Notes under the pieces: model-generated | The model's input: the letters and a program-made list of their open reading frames with translations, nothing else | What the model was told of the DNA's origin: nothing | The model's database searches: none | IMG/VR virus record: IMGVR_UViG_3300006738_000082 | Coordinates: 1-23,937 of that record | Origin: a virus | Length of the DNA stretch: 23,937 bases | Reading direction: 5' to 3' (one strand) | Translations under genes and position numbers: made by a program | Shown here: in pieces, positions 14,962 through 21,434 of the stretch | Position numbering within the stretch: the first letter of the stretch is position 1 | How the letters are laid out: each line of letters opens with the position of its first letter

Positions 14962-14982
14962 GTTGTTCCTTTCATTTGGTTA

Positions 14983-16035
14983 TCAACCCATCTCGCCATG
15001 TTTCCGCGCGACTTCAAGGAACGTCTTGTAGTCCTTGTCTTCACGCGACATGGCCTTGTTGGGCGAGGAGGGACTCGACGCCCTGGGCTGACCCTTCCGA
15101 CGACCCTTGTTGGTCTTCAGAAGGCGCTCTTTAAGTTCGGTCGTGGATTGCTCACCGAGTTCCTGTTTCACTGCCGCATCAAAACAGTTCTCAACCGTCT
15201 CGTATGCGCCGGATTCGGCAAGCACGCTAAAGGTTCTCATGACTTTCTCATACGTCTCGTTCTCGTTCAATGACTCGTACTTCTGCGCGTGACGCATACG
15301 ACTCATCGCGATGGCCTGTTCAACCTGACCCTGCTGCAATGCCTGGTTCTGCTGGTCTTTTTCTTCCAGCAGGGCTTTCAACTGATCAGTGTTTTCCCTG
15401 GTCATCGCCGAGACAAGCGACTTGATGTCATTGGCAACCTCTTCGCCAATCAGGTCATCACCTGCAATACGGGCAAGGATCGCATCAGCCTCTTCGGAGA
15501 TACTGGTCTGCTCGGTCTCTTCGGATGCCTCACCCTTGGGTGCGTCACCTGATTCAACCTTCGCTTTCAGTTGACCGAACTCGCTTGAGAACCGATCCTG
15601 ATCCTTCTGCCGTTTGGCGAGTTTCTGACCCTTATCAATAAAAATCGAGGGGTCATCGCGATAGAGTTTTTCAATTTCTTCCTCATTGAAAACCCCATCA
15701 CGTTTCCACGCAGAGAGCGCCTCATCCAGACCCTCGGGTTCAGTCCCTTCCGCCTTTTCTTTGCTGTCCGATTTCTCGGGTTCAGCAGGCTCGGGAATGT
15801 CCGGTTCCGGTTCAGCTTCCGCGTCTTCTTCGGTGGGCGTGATGTCTGTCTGCTCGAAATGAAGCGGCTCATCCGTATCCTGACCGTGTTCCTTGGCAAG
15901 TTTCTGGAACTGCTCGAACTCGGCCTGGTCATCGACATCGGCAACGATGTCTTTGGTGGAGGTTTCCGTCACTTCCGAGACAGGTTCATCGGTCTCGACC
16001 ACTGCTGTTGAAGTTGTTTCTGTGTTTTCTTCCAT
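14983..16035 (-). CDS. Probable capsid scaffolding protein
   Basis: A 350-residue, very acidic protein. The first 130 residues are almost all Glu, Asp, Thr, Pro and Ser (SEVTETSTKDIVADVDD, DAEAEPEPDIPEPAEPEKSD), probably disordered. A helical middle includes DQLKALLEEKDQQNQALQQGQVEQAIA (about 225-250), a likely coiled coil, and the C-terminus is basic (KTNKGRRKGQPR and a Ser/Pro segment), which in scaffolds usually docks to the capsid protein. Place directly upstream of the capsid gene and the acidic-coiled-coil-basic order are the classic scaffold signature. No protease motif is seen. The ATG has GAAAGG about ten bases upstream. Confidence 0.72.
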   Translation of the reverse strand: MEENTETTSTAVVETDEPVSEVTETSTKDIVADVDDQAEFEQFQKLAKEHGQDTDEPLHFEQTDITPTEEDAEAEPEPDIPEPAEPEKSDSKEKAEGTEPEGLDEALSAWKRDGVFNEEEIEKLYRDDPSIFIDKGQKLAKRQKDQDRFSSEFGQLKAKVESGDAPKGEASEETEQTSISEEADAILARIAGDDLIGEEVANDIKSLVSAMTRENTDQLKALLEEKDQQNQALQQGQVEQAIAMSRMRHAQKYESLNENETYEKVMRTFSVLAESGAYETVENCFDAAVKQELGEQSTTELKERLLKTNKGRRKGQPRASSPSSPNKAMSREDKDYKTFLEVARKHGEMG

Positions 16036-16048
16036 AGTGAAGCGCCTT

Positions 16049-16546
16049 TCACCTGTTACCCATGATTTGGTTAATCGCGTTCTGCTCCTTCTGAATCAGC
16101 GCGTCAACCTCTGCCTGCTTGTCGCGGTCGCGATACGGCATGTCTTTATGGTGGTATTCACGAGTGAAACCGTGCATGTCGCACAATTCACTTTCATGAC
16201 GATCAGATTCAATGATGGCCTCACCAAGATCGGTGTGATCGGCACCGGCACACCACTGAGGGAGTGTTTTGCTTACCTTGGGGTACTGATTGAAACCCGC
16301 CCGCGCATAACGCGGAATTGATCCCGCGGCGCGACGGAAAATGATGCCATCGATTTCAAGTTTGTTCGGTGCGGTGGAGATGGGGAAGTTCTTGACTACG
16401 AAGTCGCCAGCATCGTTGACGTAGCGGATCGCCGGTAGCGACTCGCCATCAGTGATGCGCTGCTCTTTCGTGTCCAGATCGCCCTTGTCCGCAAAGGGGT
16501 TCAGTGCGGCGAGGACGGCCTCCGAGTTTTCTTCGCGTGACGCCAT
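16049..16546 (-). CDS. Hypothetical protein with a His/Cys-rich C-terminal segment
   Basis: A 165-residue protein. The middle has beta-type stretches (ESLPAIRYVNDAGDFVVKNFPI, NKLEIDGIIFRRAAG). The C-terminal part holds WCAGADH, ESELCDMHGF and REYHHKDM, a spacing of Cys and His that might bind a metal, and ends in a helix (VDALIQKEQNAINQIMG). It lies 13 bases before the scaffold gene and about 50 bases after the tRNA, so it may mark the start of the head module. Not recognised; a minor head protein is possible. Confidence 0.65.
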   Translation of the reverse strand: MASREENSEAVLAALNPFADKGDLDTKEQRITDGESLPAIRYVNDAGDFVVKNFPISTAPNKLEIDGIIFRRAAGSIPRYARAGFNQYPKVSKTLPQWCAGADHTDLGEAIIESDRHESELCDMHGFTREYHHKDMPYRDRDKQAEVDALIQKEQNAINQIMGNR

Positions 16547-16583
16547 GTAACAACCTGTGTTGTTTGGCGTCTTGCCGAGGTGA

Positions 16584-16598
16584 TTCGCATCTTGCGAA
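16584..16598 (-). other. Short hairpin immediately 3' of the tRNA
   Basis: ttcgca / tgcgaa pair over six bases around a three-base loop, one base past the tRNA end on the minus strand. No T-run follows. It may help to define the tRNA 3' end for processing. Confidence 0.4.
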
Positions 16599-16599
16599 A

Positions 16600-16671
16600 T
16601 TGCGGTGGCGAGAGTCGAACTCGCTGTTTACCGGTTATGAACCGGTTGCCTTGCCGTTTGGCTCCACCGCT
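16600..16671 (-). tRNA. tRNA with anticodon CAU (Met elongator or Ile2-type)
   Basis: Read on the minus strand, the 72 bases fold as a cloverleaf: acceptor AGCGGTG/CACCGCA (1:72 is an A-A mismatch), D-arm GCC-AAACGGCAA-GGC, anticodon stem ACCGG/CCGGT around TTCATAA, a five-base variable loop, and T-arm GCGAG-TTCGACT-CTCGC. Discriminator is A; CCA is not encoded. The D-arm and weak 1:72 pair recall tRNA-Gln in design, but the anticodon is CAU. The three G-C pairs of an initiator anticodon stem are absent, so it is not an initiator. Whether it carries Met, or Ile after lysidine formation, cannot be decided by eye. Position 8 is G rather than the usual U. Confidence 0.8.
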
Positions 16672-16680
16672 GCCAATAGT

Positions 16681-17187
16681 CTAATCGCCATTAGACCCCG
16701 GATGCAACCCCAAAAAAAGAGGAGAATCTTCGTATTCCTCTTCTTCTTCTTCTTCCACGACCTTCATGGCCATGCTGGTCAAATCAAACTGGTGCCTTGT
16801 ATAGATCGGGTTAAAGACGTTTGCTGACCCTTTGATTTTCCGAAAGTCACGCTTGTCCCTTCCCAAAAGTCCCACAGGCACAACCCAGATGGTTCTCAAT
16901 GGAATCATGACCATGGCCACCGCATCGATGTCATCTACGTTGTAAAGAGTGTATCCGTTCTTTTTGAGACGATTGCTGCTTGAGATACCGACAGAACCGT
17001 GGCCCGGCCCCTTTTTTGACTGCGCGGTTTTCACCTGAACAGATAACCAAACTTCCTCGGGTTTGTAGAGGAAGTCAATAGTCTCACCCTTGTCACCAAC
17101 CAAAGCGAACGGCCACCCCTGCATAATGCACAATTGCTCAAACAGGCACTCGGATAACTTACCGATAGGATTGGAGACTTTTGACAT
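16681..17187 (-). CDS. PD-(D/E)XK superfamily endonuclease-like protein
   Basis: A 168-residue protein starting MSKVSNPIGKLSECLFEQL. Catalytic pattern as seen: E13 in the first helix, D38 in GDKGETIDFL, and Q51-V-K53 in LSVQVKTAQ, then GYTLYNVDDIDAVAMVMI and WVVPVGLL. This is the layout of the small 'PD(D/E)XK endonuclease' group (IQVK-type) that includes homing-type and phage nucleases. The C-terminus has a run of nine acidic residues with one Tyr (near residue 145) encoded by a GAA/GAG-rich tract. The frame is open upstream to a TTG at 17223, but ATG 17187 gives the expected N-terminus; its ribosome site is weak. The neighbours are a tRNA and a plus-strand ORF. A role in phage DNA processing or exclusion of competitors is possible. 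Confidence 0.7.
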   Translation of the reverse strand: MSKVSNPIGKLSECLFEQLCIMQGWPFALVGDKGETIDFLYKPEEVWLSVQVKTAQSKKGPGHGSVGISSSNRLKKNGYTLYNVDDIDAVAMVMIPLRTIWVVPVGLLGRDKRDFRKIKGSANVFNPIYTRHQFDLTSMAMKVVEEEEEEEYEDSPLFLGLHPGSNGD

Positions 17188-17418
17188 GTGGATATCATAC
17201 AACCCGTGCCGAATGCGCAGCAAATCCGGTCAACGCCCACGGAGGGTCTTCTGAGGATCATGACCACGGGACTACCGCTGCGACTTGAAGCGGCCTTTGC
17301 CGAAGAAGACAACGAAGAACTCGACAACATCATGGAAGTCTGGAACACCGTGGCGAAGGAATTGAAAAGGCGGGACTGGAGTCAGCCAAGGTTCAGGCGC
17401 TATCACTCACCCGCATAG
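17188..17418 (+). CDS. Small plus-strand ORF, uncertain
   Basis: A 76-residue frame starting with GTG: MDIIQPVPNAQQIRSTP, then an acidic amphipathic helix (AAFAEEDNEELDNIMEVW) and a basic end (KRRDWSQPRFRRY). It fills the only sizeable gap (17188-17402) in the minus-strand block, and its residue composition and codon use look like a real protein. GGAG lies 11 bases ahead of the GTG, which is somewhat far; an ATG at 17260 has GAGG only three bases ahead. The GTG directly abuts the divergent start of the nuclease gene, so at least one of the two starts may be wrong. It overlaps the convergent hydrolase gene by 16 bases. Real gene more likely than not, function unknown. Confidence 0.45.
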   Translation: MDIIQPVPNAQQIRSTPTEGLLRIMTTGLPLRLEAAFAEEDNEELDNIMEVWNTVAKELKRRDWSQPRFRRYHSPA

Positions 17419-17873
17419 GTGCGGTGCTGACGTTCAGCAAGCAATACCGGTGAAATGCCAATGTCGCGTGGGCTGACCAGATGCGACTCGATCCTTCGCG
17501 TCAGGTGAGCGCCAGCCTGAGTGCAGGCCGCGTCGATCAACTCTGAGCAAAACCACTTACCATTGATGGTCGCGGGACTAAGGGACATGAAGCGCCACAC
17601 GCTCCTGTAGTCGTAGGGCATTCCCAGATGCTTGCCAAGGAACCCCTCGATCTCGCCAATCTGCTCGGGGGTGATCCCGTCAATAGAAAAGATGTCCACA
17701 ATCGTGCCAGGCGTGTGATCCGCTGACAGGTTCTTTGTCTTTCTCACCCCATTCGTCCACGCTTCAATCACAGAGCCGTCATCACACAACCAGGCGGCAT
17801 GAGAATACACCGAACGGGTTCGCCATCGGATGATCTTCGATATGGTTGAGATACCGCGATAAAGTGCAATCAT
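17403..17873 (-). CDS. Permuted NlpC/P60 (YiiX-type) papain-fold hydrolase
   Basis: A 156-residue protein with the permuted papain-fold arrangement: His first (H25 in YSHAAWL, after a stretch for a first strand), then Cys (C109 in KWFCSELI, with E111). VIEAWTNGV follows the His, and GMPYDYRSVWRF stands before the Cys. This order (H...C) is that of YiiX/YaeF-like enzymes, a permuted branch of NlpC/P60, whose members cleave amide or thioester bonds; phages often use family members to break cell-wall peptides. No signal peptide is seen. It starts immediately at the TAA of the preceding membrane-protein gene (TAAATG). With that neighbour, a lysis-related or entry-related role is plausible. Alternative: an enzyme acting on lipids or on a small-molecule amide. 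Confidence 0.72.
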   Translation of the reverse strand: MIALYRGISTISKIIRWRTRSVYSHAAWLCDDGSVIEAWTNGVRKTKNLSADHTPGTIVDIFSIDGITPEQIGEIEGFLGKHLGMPYDYRSVWRFMSLSPATINGKWFCSELIDAACTQAGAHLTRRIESHLVSPRDIGISPVLLAERQHRTYAGE

Positions 17874-18308
17874 TTAATCTTGCCTTGCTTTTGCCGCTGC
17901 TGCTTCCTTGGCCTGCTCGAGACGCCACTCCTCCTGGTAACTGCGCAGACCCTCGACGGCCTTTTCGGTCTTCTCCATGACAAGACATTGCCGGTCGCTG
18001 TTCCGCGTCATGTTCGCTGCGTTCGCTGCGGTTTGATCCGCAAGTTTCGTCACCGCCCCGGCCAGCGCCTGAACCGATCCGGCCAGCGCCTGTGAGGTGG
18101 ACTTGATTTCCTTGATCGTTGACTCGGAAGTCTGCTGAATCTGTTGAACGGTGTCTTTGATCACGCCGACCTCGCTTTCTATACGCTGCAACGCAGGCTG
18201 CACAACAAACTTGTGCATGACCCAAATCGACGCCGTAAGACCGGCGACCATCGATCCCGCATTCGTGGCGAGGTCAGCTACGTCAACCGCCAGGGTTGTC
18301 ATCATCAT
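17874..18308 (-). CDS. Single-helix membrane protein with coiled coil (holin- or spanin-like role possible)
   Basis: A protein of 144 residues with one probable membrane segment near the N-terminus (about residues 10-35, LATNAGSMVAGLTASIWVMH) followed by a long helical region rich in Gln, Ala, Ser and Thr (about 38-105, for example VIKDTVQQIQQTSESTIKEI and ALAGSVQALAGAVTKLADQ), then a charged end. Such a membrane anchor plus coiled coil suits phage holin-like or membrane-tethered proteins. ATG 18308 is chosen because GAGG stands nine bases upstream; an ATG at 18323 would add five residues. It overlaps the end of the receiver gene by 26 bases and is directly joined to the hydrolase gene. Function inferred from context only. 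Confidence 0.6.
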   Translation of the reverse strand: MMMTTLAVDVADLATNAGSMVAGLTASIWVMHKFVVQPALQRIESEVGVIKDTVQQIQQTSESTIKEIKSTSQALAGSVQALAGAVTKLADQTAANAANMTRNSDRQCLVMEKTEKAVEGLRSYQEEWRLEQAKEAAAAKARQD

Positions 18309-18735
18309 GTCCGCAAACCTCATTTGTTCGCTTCAGGGATGAATAAATTTGACGAACCAGTTCGCGGTTGATCGGTGCCTTTGCCAGCATCTGAACGCGG
18401 ATCATCTCCGGCAGCATCGTGGCCATGTCCCCACCCTTCACGACGACCGGGATATCGGTGTTCGGAGGGACGCCTATGCCAGTCACCGCGATGACCGGCA
18501 TCAGCATCGGCAGACTGTCCAGGGACTTGATGGTGTCGTGGGCATCGTGTCCGGGTGTGTGCAGGTCAAGCAGGATGCAATCGACGGATTCCGTGCCGAT
18601 GAACTTGTTCATTTCGACAGGGTTCTCGACGCGAGTCACCTTGCATTTAGGCCACACTTTCGCCAGGAGGCGGCTGATGATGACAAAGTCCGACTCAGAG
18701 TCTTCGACAACCAGAATGCAATATGGGTCAATCAT
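18283..18735 (-). CDS. Stand-alone CheY-like receiver (response regulator) protein
   Basis: A protein of 150 residues that is one receiver domain plus a short tail. All key residues of the phosphorylation site are present: acidic pair E11-D12 in ILVVEDSESD, phospho-acceptor D57 in CILLDLHTPG, T85 in VIAVTGIG, and K100 in PVVVKGGD. Receiver domains act as phosphorylation-controlled switches driven by histidine kinases. There is no DNA-binding or enzymatic output domain; the tail (after about residue 125, INRELVRQIYSSL) is short and ends in CGHDDDNPGG. No kinase is seen in the window, so the partner would be a host kinase. The ATG forms an ATGA overlap with the csrA-like gene and has AGGA five bases upstream. 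Confidence 0.87.
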   Translation of the reverse strand: MIDPYCILVVEDSESDFVIISRLLAKVWPKCKVTRVENPVEMNKFIGTESVDCILLDLHTPGHDAHDTIKSLDSLPMLMPVIAVTGIGVPPNTDIPVVVKGGDMATMLPEMIRVQMLAKAPINRELVRQIYSSLKRTNEVCGHDDDNPGG

Positions 18736-18914
18736 TTGAATCCTGCTCGATCCGCTTGTTTCTCCACCTCTTCATGACGATCCAAAGGAGAGAGTGAAAC
18801 ATCACGCGGTGCTTCAACACCCAATCGGCACTTGCCATTGTCAATCGAAATAACACGAACGACCGTGTCGCCGATCTTCACGCTGTCACCGCTTTTTCGC
18901 CAGATCATCCACAT
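18732..18914 (-). CDS. csrA: CsrA-like RNA-binding regulator
   Basis: A 60-residue protein that aligns with CsrA from its first residue: MWMIWRKSGDSVKIGD matches MLILTRRVGETLMIGD; GKCRLGVEAPRDVSL matches NQVRIGVNAPKEVSV; the end is helical as in CsrA. CsrA is a dimer that binds GGA-containing stem-loops, usually near ribosome sites, and represses or stabilises mRNAs. R6 is kept. The second binding residue (R44 of Escherichia coli CsrA, in VHREEI) is not at its usual place; here the sequence reads VSLSPLDRHEEV, with Arg three positions further on. Trp replaces Leu/Thr in the first strand. It starts within the portal stop codon (TGATG) and overlaps the receiver gene (ATGA), so it should be made with both. 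The family is clear; RNA binding may be altered. Confidence 0.87.
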   Translation of the reverse strand: MWMIWRKSGDSVKIGDTVVRVISIDNGKCRLGVEAPRDVSLSPLDRHEEVEKQADRAGFK

Positions 18915-20821
18915 CAGAACAAATTCCCCTGTCTTCCGCTTAACGATCCCATGGAATGGCCCAGTTCCACACCATCAAGGTTGTAGGAACCACTGCTGCC
19001 TTTGGGCTTTGGCATCGAGGGCTTGCCGTTCGACTTCTGAGGCATACCCTGGCTTGCTGCCCCCTCGGCAACGCCAAGGATACCGCCAACCTGACGGATT
19101 GCTTTTTCGTACTGATCGTCCTCGCGCTGTTCGCCCTGCATCTCGGCCAGCATCTGATCGTCAATCCAGTCATCAGCATGGGTGATGTCAAGAGTCTCAA
19201 ACAGACGCTTGAGCGGTTCCTGATACTTGATGAATGGTGCGGAGATCATGGCCTGCGGTGCGGCAAACAGTTGTTGGAGCGCGACCTGGAGATTCCTCTG
19301 CTTGATCAGATTATCCGAATGCTCGTAGCTTGTCGGATCAACCTTGATCGCCATCTCGAAAAACGGGAAGTCGCGGCCGATGGTGCCACCCCAGAACTCG
19401 GACAGGCCGAAACGCTTACCGGCCTCGTCACCAAGATTGAAGTGAATGTCTTCGCCGTGGAAGTTAAACCATGTGACCGCTTTCCAGACCTGAGTCACCC
19501 CATGACGGAAGCGACGACGGATGCCGTCCTTCCTGACGTTCGTACCGGCATTGGCAATGGCGTTCTCGGTGGCCGTGCCTGTTCCCTGTACCTCGCCGCG
19601 AAGTGCGTCGGTCATCCCTGACGTTCTGTTCAGATGCGCTTCGCCACGGTCGATGGTGTCATTCTGGTGAGGATCAACACCACCTATCGTCAGTTCCATG
19701 AAGGACTTCCTGATGTCGTCGGAGTCAACCAGCGTTGTATGACCGTGGGCGGTCTGGTTGATCTTCTGCGCGTCGGCAGCGTTCTTCGTGCTACCAACAC
19801 CAATGCGCTTGAAATTCGCCGCGTCGTTGGCCGCTTTCACCTTGTGCATGTTCAGTGCGTCGGCCTGCTCCCATGTCGCCACAAGAGGTGAGAACGGGTA
19901 AGGGGAACCGGGGACGCGAAGGAATCCCATGACCGTATACGGTCCCCACGGGCCGCAATAGGCCGGTCGGGGCTTGCGAATCATGCGGGCGCGTTTGGAG
20001 GTGCCTTCTGCACGGCTGCTGAATCCAATGGTGTAGATCGTGCCGTTGACGGCAGGGTCATCGACTTCAACATCACCGTCGTACTCGTCTTCGTACCTGA
20101 TGTCGATCTCTGGAATCCATACGTCATAGGCCAGAATCTCGTCCCGGTCGGGGATGTCCAGCTTGGCGTCTTTACGGATGGGGTCGTAAGTGTCCAGATC
20201 GTCGTCAAGGATCAGATTGGCTATTTCATCCTCATCGTAATCCGGGTCACCGATCAGGTCTTCCTTGTCCGCTTTCCAGAGATGCCACTGGAGTCTTGGG
20301 CCATTGAGGCGCTGGGGGTTCCAGTGCTTGGCGCAGGCATCCATGGCCATGTGATGAGGCTCAAGCGACATCAAGTAAGGTTGTCGCGGTATCAGTTCCC
20401 GGCCGTTGTATCCCGGTTGATCACCGGTCACGGTCAGCATGACCGCCCATGAGAAAAAGAAGTTGATCGCAGCATCGAACATCGGATCGTACATGTCCGA
20501 GTTCACCGCCCATCGATTGTTGCCTTCCTGGAGCATGTCCACGAACGTCTGGTAGTTCATGCTCTGATCGGCCGCAAGTATCCCGCCCGAAGTCGTACTC
20601 AACTCGCATTGCGGGTTGTCGTACATGAGCGCGGGCAGAAGGATACTCAACACCTCATAGGCGTGATTCTGGACGGTGGGAACCTTGGGCTGCTGGTCAG
20701 ATCGAAAGAAGCGTGTCTGGTATTGCAGGCGTATTTCGTCCGCAAACTCCAGGTGCTTCGCCCTTAGTTCGTTACCGGCCTGAATCTCGTCATACAGTTT
20801 TTCCGCGTCTGTGTTGATCAT
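18914..20821 (-). CDS. Portal protein
   Basis: A protein of 635 residues. It begins with a helical region (AKHLEFADEIRLQYQ), contains VQNHAYEVLSILLPALMYDNP, a feature of many short-tailed phage portals, then KADKEDLIGDPDYDEDEIA, a beta-rich part (GPWGPYTVMGFLRVPGSPYPF) and, near residues 395-430, RTSGMTDALRGEVQGTGTAT then ENAIANAGTNVRKDGIRRRF, the helix typical of portals with TATE motifs. The final third is helical and basic/Gln-rich. It follows the terminase by one small gene and precedes the scaffold and capsid genes, as usual. Portals form the dodecameric ring through which DNA enters the head. The ATG is one base after the previous stop. Family confident, subgroup not. Confidence 0.8.
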   Translation of the reverse strand: MINTDAEKLYDEIQAGNELRAKHLEFADEIRLQYQTRFFRSDQQPKVPTVQNHAYEVLSILLPALMYDNPQCELSTTSGGILAADQSMNYQTFVDMLQEGNNRWAVNSDMYDPMFDAAINFFFSWAVMLTVTGDQPGYNGRELIPRQPYLMSLEPHHMAMDACAKHWNPQRLNGPRLQWHLWKADKEDLIGDPDYDEDEIANLILDDDLDTYDPIRKDAKLDIPDRDEILAYDVWIPEIDIRYEDEYDGDVEVDDPAVNGTIYTIGFSSRAEGTSKRARMIRKPRPAYCGPWGPYTVMGFLRVPGSPYPFSPLVATWEQADALNMHKVKAANDAANFKRIGVGSTKNAADAQKINQTAHGHTTLVDSDDIRKSFMELTIGGVDPHQNDTIDRGEAHLNRTSGMTDALRGEVQGTGTATENAIANAGTNVRKDGIRRRFRHGVTQVWKAVTWFNFHGEDIHFNLGDEAGKRFGLSEFWGGTIGRDFPFFEMAIKVDPTSYEHSDNLIKQRNLQVALQQLFAAPQAMISAPFIKYQEPLKRLFETLDITHADDWIDDQMLAEMQGEQREDDQYEKAIRQVGGILGVAEGAASQGMPQKSNGKPSMPKPKGSSGSYNLDGVELGHSMGSLSGRQGNLF

Positions 20822-20822
20822 T

Positions 20823-21434
20823 TCAGGTCACCATTGATGGCGTTTCTGCAACCGTAGGAACGTGAAACTCGAATCTCACCCCTTCAAGATTGCGTTTGGA
20901 GAATCGTTCTTCGTCAACAAGGATGTCGCATTCGTCGCCCCATGACCTCACGTTGGGGAACAGATCACGCCAGGCGCGGCTGACGTAAAGCCTGTCGGGC
21001 ATGTACGCCTGGCCAGCGGCCATCATCTCCTTCGTGGGGAGCGCGGCCGTGTAAGCCTGATCGACCTGATCGAGTACCTTGCGCCGCTTTTCGGGATCAA
21101 ATCCCTCGGGCGGGAGCGGCCACAACTGCATCGTGCCGTTGTCGAGAGCAATGATCTGCCAGTCGGAGGGAGGCATCGTTCCAGGTGGAACAGTCATGCC
21201 CGGTTTGAGCGTGGAGGTATCGGGGGCCGGGAGTTGGAGACTGTTGTTGGCCGACATCGCGTCGTCAACGCGCTTCTGGATGATCGCGTCAAGATCGGAC
21301 AGCGATACAGTGATCGTCTCTTCCTGCTTTTTCGCTTTCTTCTTCGATTTCTTCTTTGCTGACTTCTTCTTGAGAACCAGCGGTGTTTCTTCCGGTACTT
21401 CCAGGGTTGTCTGTTCTTCTTCGTGCGCCGTCAT
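20823..21434 (-). CDS. Lys-rich hypothetical protein between terminase and portal
   Basis: A protein of 203 residues. Residues 22-36 are a dense Lys/Ser stretch (KKKSAKKKSKKKAKK) after an acidic start, then a coiled segment (LSDLDAIIQKRVDDAM), and a folded region from about residue 90 (SDWQIIALDNGTMQLWPLPPEG, RLYVSRAWRDLFPNV). The start overlaps the terminase stop as ATGA. The basic tract could bind DNA or be a disordered linker. Gene order would fit a small terminase partner or head-closure protein, but no small-terminase fold (helix-turn-helix) is seen, so I leave it unassigned. Confidence 0.7.
   Translation of the reverse strand: MTAHEEEQTTLEVPEETPLVLKKKSAKKKSKKKAKKQEETITVSLSDLDAIIQKRVDDAMSANNSLQLPAPDTSTLKPGMTVPPGTMPPSDWQIIALDNGTMQLWPLPPEGFDPEKRRKVLDQVDQAYTAALPTKEMMAAGQAYMPDRLYVSRAWRDLFPNVRSWGDECDILVDEERFSKRNLEGVRFEFHVPTVAETPSMVT

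Noticed and set aside
16600-16671. Initiator tRNA or a phage attachment site.
   Set aside because: The anticodon stem lacks the initiator G-C pairs, and no integrase or repeated tRNA fragment was found in the window.
18956-19621. A 221-residue open frame on the plus strand.
   Set aside because: Antisense to the portal gene, with no ribosome site and no coherent motif.
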